Origin: Thelonectria olida
Taxonomy: Eukaryota; Ascomycota; Sordariomycetes; Hypocreales; Nectriaceae
Direction of reading: 5' to 3'
Length of the DNA stretch: 64,000 nucleotides
Assembly (NCBI GenBank): GCA_020736575.1
Contig: JAGPYM010000002.1
Span: 558,001-622,000, forward strand
The translations under genes were made by a program, and so were the position numbers. How positions within the stretch are numbered: position 1 is the first letter of the stretch; every line of letters begins with the position of its first letter. Under the pieces are notes generated by a model. The model saw only the letters and a list, made by a program, of their open reading frames with translations. It was not told where the DNA came from and made no database searches. Below are positions 1 through 10,080 of the stretch, piece after piece.

Positions 1-903
1 ACACATAACTAGACAGTTCAACTTGGACAAGATGCAGAAAAGGGCCGATGTTTGTACAAGTCAACTCCGGATGTAGCGTACGGGTCATCGGCCTGGGTCG
101 CATAGAAAACGGGATAGATCCCTAGATGTTGAGTCGCATTCGACGGGCGACATCCGAGTGCCCAAGACTAAAAAGGGATGGCCGGCATATCTCTATCGCT
201 CCGGTCGGTAACACTTAATCAATCTTCTGTCGTATCATGGGTGTCTTGGAGTCGAGTCGTTGTAGTCAATTCAGTTCGAACGTCGTTCTACAAGGAAACC
301 AGGACACAGTATCTAGAGCAGTCTATATTGACCGATGTTTTAATAACTTAATGCAACTCATTGCTCTCGTAAGTTAAGTTTAAGGAATCTATTTATTTTA
401 TTCACTTGATTTTTTTTTTTTACGTAGGTTTAGTAAATACTATGGACCTGAAGAGGAATTCGCCAAGTGGTGCAATATGCCGTGACGAAACGCAACGAAA
501 ACTGTCTTTCCTCCTTCTTACAAAATGAGGTTGAACTACAGCGGGTGGAAGGACCACCAACATTGTGCAAGTCGCGGGAGCTCGTTCCCGGGTGTCATGT
601 CTCGTCATACCAGTGTTGACGTGGTCACCAAGTTGCATCGATCGCTGTGGCGCTTCCTGCCCTTCTTCCATGTAAATAAACGTCGTGATATCCCGAACAT
701 ATTGCAAGGAACTCATGTCGGCTCACACCGCCAGTATAGGCTACTACTCTCTATGATGGCTAGGCAAGAAGATTGCTAGATACGAACGATTATAGGACTT
801 TCAACTCAATCTTCTCATCTTTCTTCCGTTTTCGGCAAATATTACTTATAATGTAATTGAGATACGACGAATGACACAGCACTATTGCATCCCTCATTGT
901 ATC
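1..903. other. Intergenic, no gene recognised
   Basis: Only short ORFs without recognisable motifs occur on either strand. A poly-T tract lies at about 410-421. I see no RNA gene, terminal repeat or transposon motif. The interval may hold the 3' flank of the dehydrogenase remnant that ends at 904. Confidence 0.5.
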
Positions 904-1958
904 TCAAGCGATCGCATCCGGAAGTTGCGACAGTTCATGATGATGCATCTTGAACAAGGAGTCCCAGACCGTGACCTCACGTTGTGATACCCGCCCGTTC
1001 TGAAACTCAGGTCTTGGTACCAGTAGGTGTTTCTCCGCCGAGCATTCTATAGCTTCGCCTGAGAGCGACTCGTCTTCTAGGCACTTGTGATAGGCCGACA
1101 AAATAGTTGAGATGGGAGTGAGGCTGGTCAGTTAGTTTCAGAGTGCCAATTTTGTCAAGTTTCCACTTCGACTTACCATCCGGACGAAACGGCTGCTACC
1201 ATCTCAGGCGGGGTGATCTTTGTGGCAACAATGCCCGGAAGGACGCAATTGATGCGGATGGTCTCTTTCTATCGACATAATCAATACGTCATACTCTTCC
1301 ACAGTACACGGATCGATGCCACTCACAATCTTCAGGACTCTCGATGTAGCGCGGACAAAGTTGTAGACCTGGTAGCAGTTAGCTCCAGATTTTCATTAAC
1401 ATCGATCCCCTGTATCGCCGACCGCTGCTTTGGCGCCGCCATATTCTGGATAGGTTTCGTGTGGATGAATGGCTGCGATATGGCCGTTGCTACGATGGCG
1501 CCTCCTGGTGTCTTGTTCTTTCTCATGAAGTGGATTGCGAGCTGAGTGCCGTAGACGACACATTTGTAGTCGACATCTGTGCACAGCACATGGGCTTGGG
1601 TGGGATCCTCGCAATAGTTAGCAGGCATAAGTGTGGCTGGCCGGAGGTACAATTTACCTTTGAGAGTCTCTGTGGTCTAGAATGTAGACTGAGCTATTGA
1701 CCTTGTGAGTAGTCATGATTCCACGTATTGGTTAATACGCCAGACTCACCTCTTGTTAACAATACCAGCGTTTGCACAGAGGGCGTCAAGTCGCCCGTAC
1801 TTGTCCCACACTTCTTGGAAACACCTCGCTTGGCTGTCGTAGGCGGAAACGTCACAGTTATGGAAATGAAATGATTCAATGACGATCACGTACACTACTG
1901 CAATGCCCACACCTAAGGATGATGCAAAATCGATATGCTTAAAAATATGGTAGAGCAA
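904..1958 (-). pseudogene. Short-chain dehydrogenase/reductase, frame-damaged
   Basis: Minus-strand pieces match a classical NAD(P)-dependent SDR of the 15-hydroxyprostaglandin-dehydrogenase-like fungal type. In order: a piece with CDVSAYDS and LDALCANAGIV (NAG motif, exon ending at 1750), a short exon 1693-1658 reading SSVYILDHRDS, a piece with DVDYK and VVYGTQLAIHFMRKN, a piece with the catalytic Y-G-G-A-K motif, then IRINCVLPGIVATKITPPEM, and the C-terminal exon reading ECSAEKHLLVPRPE to a stop at 904. The breaks at 1749-1694 and near 1190-1120 are normal introns (GTGAGT and GTAAGT donors, AG acceptors). Two other joins are single-base frame losses with no splice sites: about 1580-1595, and about 1480-1490 where the catalytic-serine strand should be. 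No Gly-rich N-terminal Rossmann motif is visible upstream. I call it a decaying gene. Sequencing error at two places is the alternative. The substrate cannot be deduced. Confidence 0.75.
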
Positions 1959-2814
1959 CTTCCTTTAGTCTCCAGCCTGTCTCTGAGAAGGGATATAGTT
2001 CTCCTGTTTACGCTCCTTTGCCAGAATAGCAACCGGCACGTGGCCCGGCATGTGGCCGAAGGGAGGACAATTTGGTGGTAGTCTTTGACAAAAGGTGAGG
2101 CATGTCATTGGGGGATTCATTGAGGGATTAAATATTGGTTACCAACGCCATCTTCTGCGAATAGAGGTCACGTCCCAACGCTGAAAGGTAGGGCAAGAGG
2201 TGCATCGCAGTGACTGAAAGAGCTATCACATGCTAGCAACTGGTCGGTTAGACCCTTCGAGTAACGACGGATTAAGGATGGTGATCGACTTGGCTATATG
2301 CGGCGGCCAGAGCTATCTTTGCGGACGCTTTTCCTGAGTCAATCTGGTTCCCACCGAGTAAGGCTCTTGCAGGGGGAAGATCGCGGCGATGGTCACCGTC
2401 AACTCAAAATCGAGCGCCAACTAGTTCAGAGATGGTGGAATGGATGTCCTCACTAACTTGATGCGACACTCATGCATACACACTGAGTCAGCACCCCTAC
2501 ACAATGACTAGTGACACAATCGAGAATGAGCAACTTGATTGGACATTCACAATGGCAAATGCCGGAGTGTGTGTGGGGGAATCTGGGGTAAGCTATCTGC
2601 CCTCTATGGAGATGCTTTTCCGAAGCCTAGGGCAGTGAAGTTGAAGAGAAAGGCTGCAGTAGGGCTGCATGAGTCAAAGCTTGAATAACACCCGGCTTCG
2701 TTTGGGCATGTAGCGGGGAGAGCTTTTTGATAAAGAGATTGTGGTTGGCTTTCTCCCCTGCCGGAGGTCAAGCGATTTCAATATTTTCCTCGCCATCACT
2801 GCGAGACACTGGAA
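1959..2814. other. Intergenic between SDR remnant and MFS gene
   Basis: This should hold the missing N-terminal part of the dehydrogenase and the promoter of the MFS gene, but I recognise neither a dinucleotide-binding motif nor a convincing TATA element. ORFs on both strands are short and motif-free. Confidence 0.4.
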
Positions 2815-4954
2815 ATGACAGAAGATACCAAAGGTCCCGTCGACGGAGTGCAGATCGAGAAGAGGTCCAGCGACGACATCGAAAAAGCCAACGAGAAGAC
2901 CAGCCATGAAGAAAACAAGGTTGTTTCGAATTGGATCCCTGAAGATGATTCGCAGTACGAGGTCACCTTCAAGACGTGGATCGTGGCATCAGTAAGACTC
3001 GTCACCTTCTGTTCTGTTTCACGTCCAACCCCTAATGCTCTACGTATAGATCCTTGCCCTCTCCTACGGTATCTCTTTCTGGATTGTTCCGTCTCTGAGC
3101 GCTTGTCAGGCTCAAGTTGCCAGCCAGCTTGGAGACAGTTCCAAAGCTGCTTGGTATGTTCCCATTTACACCATGACAGTTACAATGGCTTTCATGTAAG
3201 TTCAACCAGGCCCCCCCAGGAAGGGTGCCGTCCTTAATTGCCTGCGTAGGGTTTGTGGTGCCAACTCTGATCTCTTCGGCCGCCGCTGGTTCATCATCTT
3301 TGGAAACGTCCTGATGTTCATCGGCTTCATCGCTGGAGGATCGGCCAAGAACAACACGACAGTGATTGTTTCTTGCGCCCTGATTGGATTTGTAAGATGT
3401 TTGATTTCCAAGAGTCGTATCGACTTGCTGACAGAAAATTAGGGCGCCGGCAATGCTCAACTGGCTGCGTTTGCATTGCCTGAGCTGCTTCCGAACAAAT
3501 GGAGACATTCCGCCATCGTCTTTGCAGGTGCGTCATGCTATTCCAGCGCGATTATGGCGCGTGTGGCTAATCTAATTCAGATATTGGCGTGTATTTTGCC
3601 GTCATTGTTGGTCCAGTTGCTGGACGATTTGCCATTCAACATGACGACGACGTGAGTGTTGCTCCATTCCTTGACTGACCCAACTCATAACTCTTTCAGT
3701 GGCGATGGCTCTTTTACAGCCCTGCAATCTTCGTTGTGTTTTCCTTCGTCGGGCTTTACCTTTACTACTTCCCGCCTGCGCACCCTCGCGGTCTTCCCAC
3801 CAAGCAGGCCCTTCGGGAGCTCGACTATGTGGGTGCCATCCTCTTCCTCGTTGCGACGACCCTTATTCTCACCGGAATCGTCTACACCACCACACTCGAC
3901 TCTTCCGACCCTAAAGTCATCGGCACCCTCATTCCTGGATTCATTCTTTTGGCCGCGTTCGCTCTCTACGAAACATTCGCGAAATTGAAACAGCCTCTTA
4001 CACCAACTCGCATCTTCACTCGCGACCATGGCCGCGAACTGACTGCCCCTTTCATTGCTGGTTTTGTCGTTACAATGTTCTACTACTGCCTCAATGTGGT
4101 GTACCCTACCATGATCGCCGTCTTCTTTACAAACGAGAACACCGACTTCAAGTACGCAGTCGTCTTGACGCTGCCCCAGAACCTGGGCCTCACGTTTGGC
4201 GCAGTGCTGCTTACGCTTTTCGGAACCAAGATTGGGCACTGGAGATGGACTCTGACCGGCTCTGTGACTGTCATGGTCGTTTTTGGAGCCCTTCTTGCCC
4301 TGATCACTCCTGATCGCTTCGGCATGGCCATTGCCTTTATCTTCCTCGCCGAGGTTGGTTTTGGCTGGGCCCAGTATCTGAGCATTGCATTCATCCAGTT
4401 CGGTACCGATCAGGTGGAACTTGGAATCTCAGGCGGTCTTGCGTAAGTTTCTATCTCTCTTTTACCCATAGACGGCTGTTGGCTAACTTGAAGAACAGAG
4501 GAGTCTCCCGCTTCGCTGGTGGTGCCATCGCCATCTCCGTGTACACCACTATCTTGACCAATGTCCAGTCGACGCAGATGGTTAAACTCGTTCCCGCAGC
4601 AGCGATTGGTGCTGGCCTCCCCGAGAGTTCCATCGAGCAGCTGCTTGCGGCTCTACCTCTGGGTTCAGCTGCGCTTGAGAAAGTTCCGGGTATTACCACT
4701 GAAATCATTGTCGCGGCGGCAGCAGCTTTCCAGCAGAGCTATGTCGTTGGACTGAGAACAACGTGCCTATCATCTCTTTCATTTGGCGTGATTGGAATAA
4801 TTGGTAAGTGGCTGGGGGTTTTCTTTGACATTGCATTTTTGCTAACTGGAATACAGCTTGCCTCTGCTGTCAGGATATTGAACACAAGATGAATGACAAG
4901 ATTGAGATTTTCCTGGAGAATGACAAGCATGCGGACAAGAACAAGTATCATTAG
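2815..4954 (+). CDS. MFS transporter, TRI12-like (fungal efflux pump family)
   Basis: Multi-pass plasma-membrane transporter of the fungal TRI12/DHA14-like branch of the major facilitator superfamily. The family was named for a trichothecene efflux pump but also contains siderophore and drug transporters. Eight exons: 2815-2991, 3050-3195, 3250-3391, 3443-3527, 3581-3651, 3700-4442, 4499-4803, 4857-4954, giving 588 residues in one frame. The N-terminus is hydrophilic and acidic (about 55 residues). The loop after TM2 has the MFS-like signature GANSDLFGRRW. Helices reading FVVTMFYYCLNVVYPTMIAV and VLTLPQNLGLTFGAVLLTLF follow, and the C-terminal tail is charged (KIEIFLENDKHADKNK). All introns have GT donors and AG acceptors. 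The start at 2815 is the first ATG in a long acidic leader. Unlike both flanking genes it has no frame damage. Substrate unknown. A role in exporting a metabolite is inference from family and neighbours. Confidence 0.9.
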
Positions 4955-5849
4955 GATTCTTTGGGTCTGGAATTGATGGGAAGACTGGATGCACAAGCTG
5001 AAAGGCCGTCCCGTTGCAGAAATATCAATGTTAATGAGCTTTGCATACCCGAACATTTAAGTCAAATAATGCCATTGATAATTTACTCATCACACTTGCT
5101 TCAGAGAGAGAAATAACAAGTACCTCGTGCCATTCGTGTGCTTCTTAACTTCGACCTAAGTTTAGAAATGAAGACTGGTCGTAATATCTAACATAAGAGT
5201 AATTTTATTTATTTATTTATTCATCTTAAGGCTTCCTTAGATTCGCACTTCCAACAAAATGGAAAACAGGTCAACTTCGCACTGCAGGCGTCCAAGATGG
5301 GAGCGATGCCAAGCTCTGAGGCTGGTTCCTGTGACCGCAAAGACGCGGAAAATAGAACCCGAACCGTGTGCATCACGACGACAAAGCAACCTCTTTCGAG
5401 GAGGAAGTCGTTCGGCGAGAGCTCTGCCAAAGCTATTCCCGGATCTCGTCCCCGAAACCCTCCCCTCTCGGATCTGACAGGCACGGCTGTGCTTGCATCA
5501 CAGGAACAAGATCCTCCACTAAGATGCGGGAAAGTCGATCACAGGAACCAATATGTGGAGTAATTCGCGCCTTGAGGAGGCGTTGTATGGGCATACGTGA
5601 ACCGAAAAGATGGTGTAAGGTGGTTCAATGAGGTGGTTTCTGGATATTGAGTGCCTGCGTGTAGTAACGAGCTTGTTGCCATGATATCCGTGGTGTTGAG
5701 GGGGCTGATGTATTCCTGAGAGCAAGGGAGACTTGAACGTACATCCCAGATAAGTGCATTCATGCAACAGAATGATTGCATCCCACCCGATGAACGACAA
5801 GTGTTGAGAGTCATGACCACAGAGAAAACGTCCCGGAATACAGCCCATC
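4955..5849. other. Intergenic with ATTT microsatellite
   Basis: 3' flank of the MFS gene. A tandem TTTA repeat (four full units) runs 5204-5221. ORFs at 5221-5631 on both strands have no recognisable domain. Confidence 0.45.
5204..5221. repeat. TTTA microsatellite
   Basis: Four TTTA units followed by TT, in the 3' flank of the MFS gene. Confidence 0.8.
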
Positions 5850-6245
5850 ATGACTACGGCGATTCCGCTGAAAGAACGCTTCTTCCTCTTCGGCAACTGC
5901 AACATCATCCCAGACCGAATGCGGCCTCATCCACGACGTACAGATCCGGTGCGTCGACGACGCCGCGCGTGGCGAGCTGCTCGGCGCCTTGAAGCTGCTT
6001 TGCGCCATGGTCGAGGAGCGGCAGCAGCGCGACGGCGCAGGCAAGGTGCTCACGTTCCTGGGCCTCAAGTCGCTCGACAACGAGACGGGCGCGCGCATCT
6101 TTGCGCGGCACAAGAGCCGCAAGGTGTGGGAGGCGTGGCTGCGCGGGACTTGATCCAGGCCTTCTGGGAGTCGGTCAAGCCGTGCGTGTCGAGCATGGAG
6201 GCCAAGGGGTATGCGCCAAACGGAAAGGGGTGGCTGTGGAAGTAA
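5850..6245 (+). pseudogene. Antibiotic-biosynthesis-monooxygenase-like (ABM), frame-damaged
   Basis: Three pieces in two reading frames together resemble a small dimeric alpha/beta-barrel ABM-type protein. The start (frame of 5850) reads ERFFLFGNCNIIPD. The middle, one frame over from about 5905 to 6150, reads VQIRCVDDAARGELLGALKL and TFLGLKSLDNETGARIFARH. The end, back in the first frame, reads FWESVKPCVSSMEAKGY and a GKGWLWK terminus before the stop. No GT/AG pairs explain the switches. The in-frame stop at about 6151 (WLRGT then TGA) would truncate the middle frame. It is either a pseudogene with two compensating indels or a site of sequence error. Family assignment is by eye and less certain than the frame switching. 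Such proteins often sit in polyketide clusters, but no such synthase is in the window. Confidence 0.5.
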
Positions 6246-6586
6246 GCAGACGGATGAAAGGTATCAAATCGTGTATTCCCATGTAGTGACAGCTAATATC
6301 TGAGCACTGGATCCGACCATTGCACCTGACGTGGCGTGTCATCTCTGTCGTTCAAGTCGAGCATCAACCGTCCAACACACTTGTCTATATCCCACCAGTC
6401 CCCTCATCCCTCGTATTGCTTGGCCTCCTGTAGTCGACCTGGCCAACAGACATTAATTACGGCGTCGATGACAGAGCCGAACTGTTCATCCGCCGTCGCC
6501 TCGTTTCGTTGTGTATTCCCATTATTCTTTCTAAACATTGTATTTGTTTTGCATTTGCTCGCTATGAATGACGCTGGCGTGTATCA
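6246..6586. other. Short intergenic
   Basis: Lies between convergently oriented genes. I see no recognisable element. Confidence 0.4.
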
Positions 6587-7270
6587 CTAGACTCTATATC
6601 CCGTAATCTCGAACCATGGATCGATCTGCCCGTCTCGGTCGCGGTCGCGATGGCGTCTTCGTCTTCGTCTCCGTCGTCGTCGTCGTTCTGCAGCGCGGGC
6701 ATCTTGGGAGCAGTCGAAGCATCCCCAAAGAATGTGTATCAATCGCCAACCGCTGCAACATGTCAACATGAGTCCATCGCCCAATTCGACTGGTGTAACA
6801 TACACTTGTGCTAGCAACCCCCAGAGAGCTGCCATGACGTATCGCTGCTGTCGCCAGCTATCAAACGTCGCCTCGTTCGAGTCCCCGAGATGCACGTTGG
6901 ACACCCACAGCATGATGGTTCCACCGACCGACAACGCAAGCGAAAACAGATCGTGCAGGACTCGTCTCGAACTCGAAAGGCGCGGCAGCGTCTGCCACGT
7001 ATCGGTGATGGCGATGACTTCCCAGCTATCGTTGAGCATTGCGATGGCGGCCTTAACTCCTGAATCAGCAACCGACAAGTCATGGTAACTCGGATACTCC
7101 ATTTGCAAACTCACCCCTATCACACCAGCAACGATGACCTGGCCCTTATCCGGCCATTGTTTTCCCACATAGGCCAGCAGCAACACGGCGACCAGGGCCG
7201 TCACCCATGAGATTGATCGGACGCCCGCCTGTGCAAGGCCGTAGTACGCAGCAGAGCGCGGGATAGGCAT
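6587..7270 (-). CDS. Small multi-pass membrane protein, hypothetical
   Basis: I do not recognise a named family. The open frame (227 codons from the ATG at 7270) has hydrophobic segments near the N-terminus (SISWVTALVAVLLLAYVG), around QVIVAGVIG, and at LHDLFSLALSVGGTIMLWVS and QQRYVMAALWGLLAQVYV, so about four membrane spans. The end is an Arg-rich run encoded by a CGT/CTT-type microsatellite at about 6653-6687, probably not a natural C-terminus. Two intron-like stretches lie inside. One (GTGAGT...TTCAG, 55 bp, near 7114-7060) would break the frame if removed. The other (GTGTAT...TTGCAG, 53 bp, near 6805-6753) would replace the Arg-rich tail with another tail. The gene model is therefore uncertain, and a single-base indel is possible as in its neighbours. 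Confidence 0.45.
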   Translation of the reverse strand: MPIPRSAAYYGLAQAGVRSISWVTALVAVLLLAYVGKQWPDKGQVIVAGVIGVSLQMEYPSYHDLSVADSGVKAAIAMLNDSWEVIAITDTWQTLPRLSSSRRVLHDLFSLALSVGGTIMLWVSNVHLGDSNEATFDSWRQQRYVMAALWGLLAQVYVTPVELGDGLMLTCCSGWRLIHILWGCFDCSQDARAAERRRRRRRRRRRHRDRDRDGQIDPWFEITGYRV

Positions 7271-8084
7271 CGCCAAACTGCTGGTTTTTACTTGGAGGAC
7301 ATTGAGGTCGGCTCAGGGGGTGATCCAGAAAGGAAGAAGAAACGAAGGACCAGGAGCTTTCCCAACGAGCAAAGCGATGAGAGAATATTGACAGCCGTTT
7401 GCGTACTTTACGTATCAGGGAAAACGAGCTAAAGAGAGAGAAAAACACAATCCTCGTCGTCCCACAAGGCAATTGACGCTTGGCTCGAAGCTATTCAGTG
7501 CGGCGCGCTGGGCGAAGTGGAGCGGGAGTTTGTCGCATGAATCGCATTCCAGACCGGATCTAGAAGCTTTTCCTTTAGTTTTTCAGGGATGGTTGCGATT
7601 AGTATATTACCACGTGTTTTGCCAGGGGTAAGAAGCTTTGATGATGAGAAGCACGGGTGAAGAAAAGTCGGGAGCTGTCGTTGGTGGTGGTGATGAGGTC
7701 AAACTTGGTCAGTTTGCCAGAGAAGAACGAATGCACAATGGATAATGTCCCCCCCGCGGTGGCCACCGGCTACTACGTACGATTGTTGTATCAGGAATTT
7801 AACCGGCGAATTCTAAAGGTTAGTGAGGTTCCATTCTTGCTTTTTCTCGTCATGGGTGTTGACTGATCAACAAGCCCCTTGAAAGCCTTTGGGCACAAAA
7901 TAGGGACCTCTCACCACGAACGACTCTTTATCTTCGTAGCATTTCGTCCTTTGAGTTCAAATCCTTCAGCTACACTTCTAGAAACGGAGGCCCGTGTGCG
8001 GACTCTTCGAAAATGGACCCCTGACGATCGTATCATTACCATTCATGATGTCCTTGATCCACGGAAACAGCTACGGCCGCTAAA
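7271..8084. other. Intergenic, no gene recognised
   Basis: Holds the promoter side of the small membrane protein and the 3' flank of the ferric reductase. No RNA gene or repeat is visible. Confidence 0.4.
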
Positions 8085-10080
8085 TTAAAATGAATACTCC
8101 TCCACGTGCAGGAATATCCCCTGTGCCCCCGTCCCCTTGTGAACGGCCCTTTCGTCGCTTAATCGACTGACGCTGTTCCTGGTCTGGGCCACGATCTCCC
8201 GTCCGCCGCAGACCACAACCGCCGTCTCGCCCCACGCTTGCTCGACCGGCTCCCGGATCAGAGCGTCAATGTCTGGGCGCTGAGTGTATTCACGAATCAG
8301 TTCGGGACCGTCCGTCTCCGAGCCTGAGTCGTCGCCTTTGCCGCAGTTGCAGACGGGTCCGCCAGTTTCCACGGCAGAAACCTTTTCAACAGCTGGCCGA
8401 CCGGTGCAACAGCAACCTCCGCCTGTTACTTCATCTGTCTTTTCAGCAGACTGCGGCTCTGAGGGTAGTGAATCTACAGCATCTTCAGAATCACCTCGAG
8501 AAGCTGTTTTGGCAAGGGCCGTTGTTCCTGGTCCTCCCTGGTTGCCCCCTGTTATAGCGACGTGGATCCTCACCGTCACCCCCCTGGCCCTCGCGATACG
8601 GCCTGCCGCCTCTGTCCTCTCGACGTAGTATGATATCTCCTCCGCCGTCCGCGCGATCAAGACAACCTCTATTCTTCGCGTGCAGTTCGTCCCCTTGTCG
8701 TTTGCCACGCTCTCCAGGATCGGAAGCGTAAAGCTCGCGCCAGTCGACGCCCCGATAAGAACCAAAGTCTCATAAATGTCCCATCGAGGCGGAACGCCAT
8801 AAGGCCCCGATACGAACCCAGTGAGCTCCGAGTCGGGGTTTTTACTCGCATGTTCGTGGAGTCTCTTGGAGAAGCCCTTGTGCGCGCGCACGACAAGGTC
8901 AATACTGTCGCAGCAACACACGCCTTGCATCTTCTCCGCGCAAGCTACCGTGTAGGGATGCGCCTCAATAGGTCCAAGTTGAGGAATCCATAGGTAGATG
9001 TGCTGGCCAGCCTTCCACTCAAACCGAACATCCTTGATCGTCACAACGGTAGTCGAGGGGCACACGGCCCGGACACTGACGCCATGCCCGACATGCTTCA
9101 TGCATCCCATCGGCTTCAGCTTGATATTCCTCCAAAGCAATATAAACCACCGCGCAACCCGGTCAAACGCTAGAAACGAGATGCTCATCCAGACCAGGTA
9201 CCGCGCGCTGTTATCAGGGATGTGCTTATGGATCAGCCATAAAATGATGGCATAGGAGAGAATATGCTGTATCACCCAGACCTCGTAGGCCAGCCTTCGA
9301 ATCGGGACGAACCCGACGACAAAGTTCCACAGCAGAATACCCCAAGCACCGATGCCGTACTTGACGAGCGGCATAATCTCCAACTCAAACTCGACAAAGT
9401 CGGCCTTTACCCACATGGTCCAGAAGTGCCAGCCGTGGACGGTTGCGGTGACAAACATGGTGCGCGCAACCCAACGATGCAGCCAGTTGAGTCTCTCGTG
9501 GCTAGTACCAATGAGAAAGTCAAGAGGATTGACCTTCATAGCGAGTAGGAAGAGGAGAGGTAGTTGCGCGATGGAGACCCAAGCATTGCGATAGCCTATG
9601 CGCTCGTAGTAATAGACGTCGTGCTTGACCACACGCCAGCTCATGAGGTAGACTACTACGGCCCAGTAGCAGCATAGGACGAGGATTCGGCCGAGGGGAG
9701 GTGGTGTGGTCCATCGCAGGCCTTTGATGGGGATATATAACTGAGGGAGGCTCATTTCGCGAACGACGGCCGTCGCAGTGGCCCAGGCCTGGCTGACGGG
9801 GCCTTGGGGGCGGGTAGGATGTTCGATGGAGGGGTTATTACATGCTTTTAGTCTGTTGTCAAGACGGAAATGTTAGATGTATCTGACAGAAGGCGTGTTA
9901 TGCATGGCACGGGGACGTTGCTTGCCTTCGACGAGCATCGTAGAAGTTGACGCCACGGATGGCCCCGAGTGCGACTACAACTCCAGCAATGGTGTACCAG
10001 TAACCACGAGCAAAGGCATGATTTGTGCTCACGCCAATGCCCGGATGATCATGATCCATGTCCATGCCTCCCATATCCAT
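8085..10080 (-). CDS. Ferric/cupric reductase transmembrane component (FRE family)
   Basis: Plasma-membrane metalloreductase moving electrons from NADPH via FAD and two hemes to extracellular Fe(III) or Cu(II). Two exons, 10080-9926 and 9852-8085, give 640 residues. The N-terminus is Met/His/Asp-rich (MDMGGMDMDHDHPG), a metal-binding-like stretch, followed by a first membrane helix. The ferric-reductase core has the expected histidines: H177 and H191 in the helix after the WLHRW motif, H248 and H260 in the next pair. The FAD motif HPYT is at 350-353 and the nucleotide-binding GASTGASFTLP at 419-429. A Cys-rich insert (GGGCCCTG, then CNCG) precedes the final CGGRE motif and an EEYSF end. The intron 9925-9853 has a GC donor (AAG|GCAAGC) and TCTAAC branch point; only this join restores frame. 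The start at 10080 is chosen because upstream in-frame codons give only TTG. It is divergent from the copper protein gene at 11568. Confidence 0.92.
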
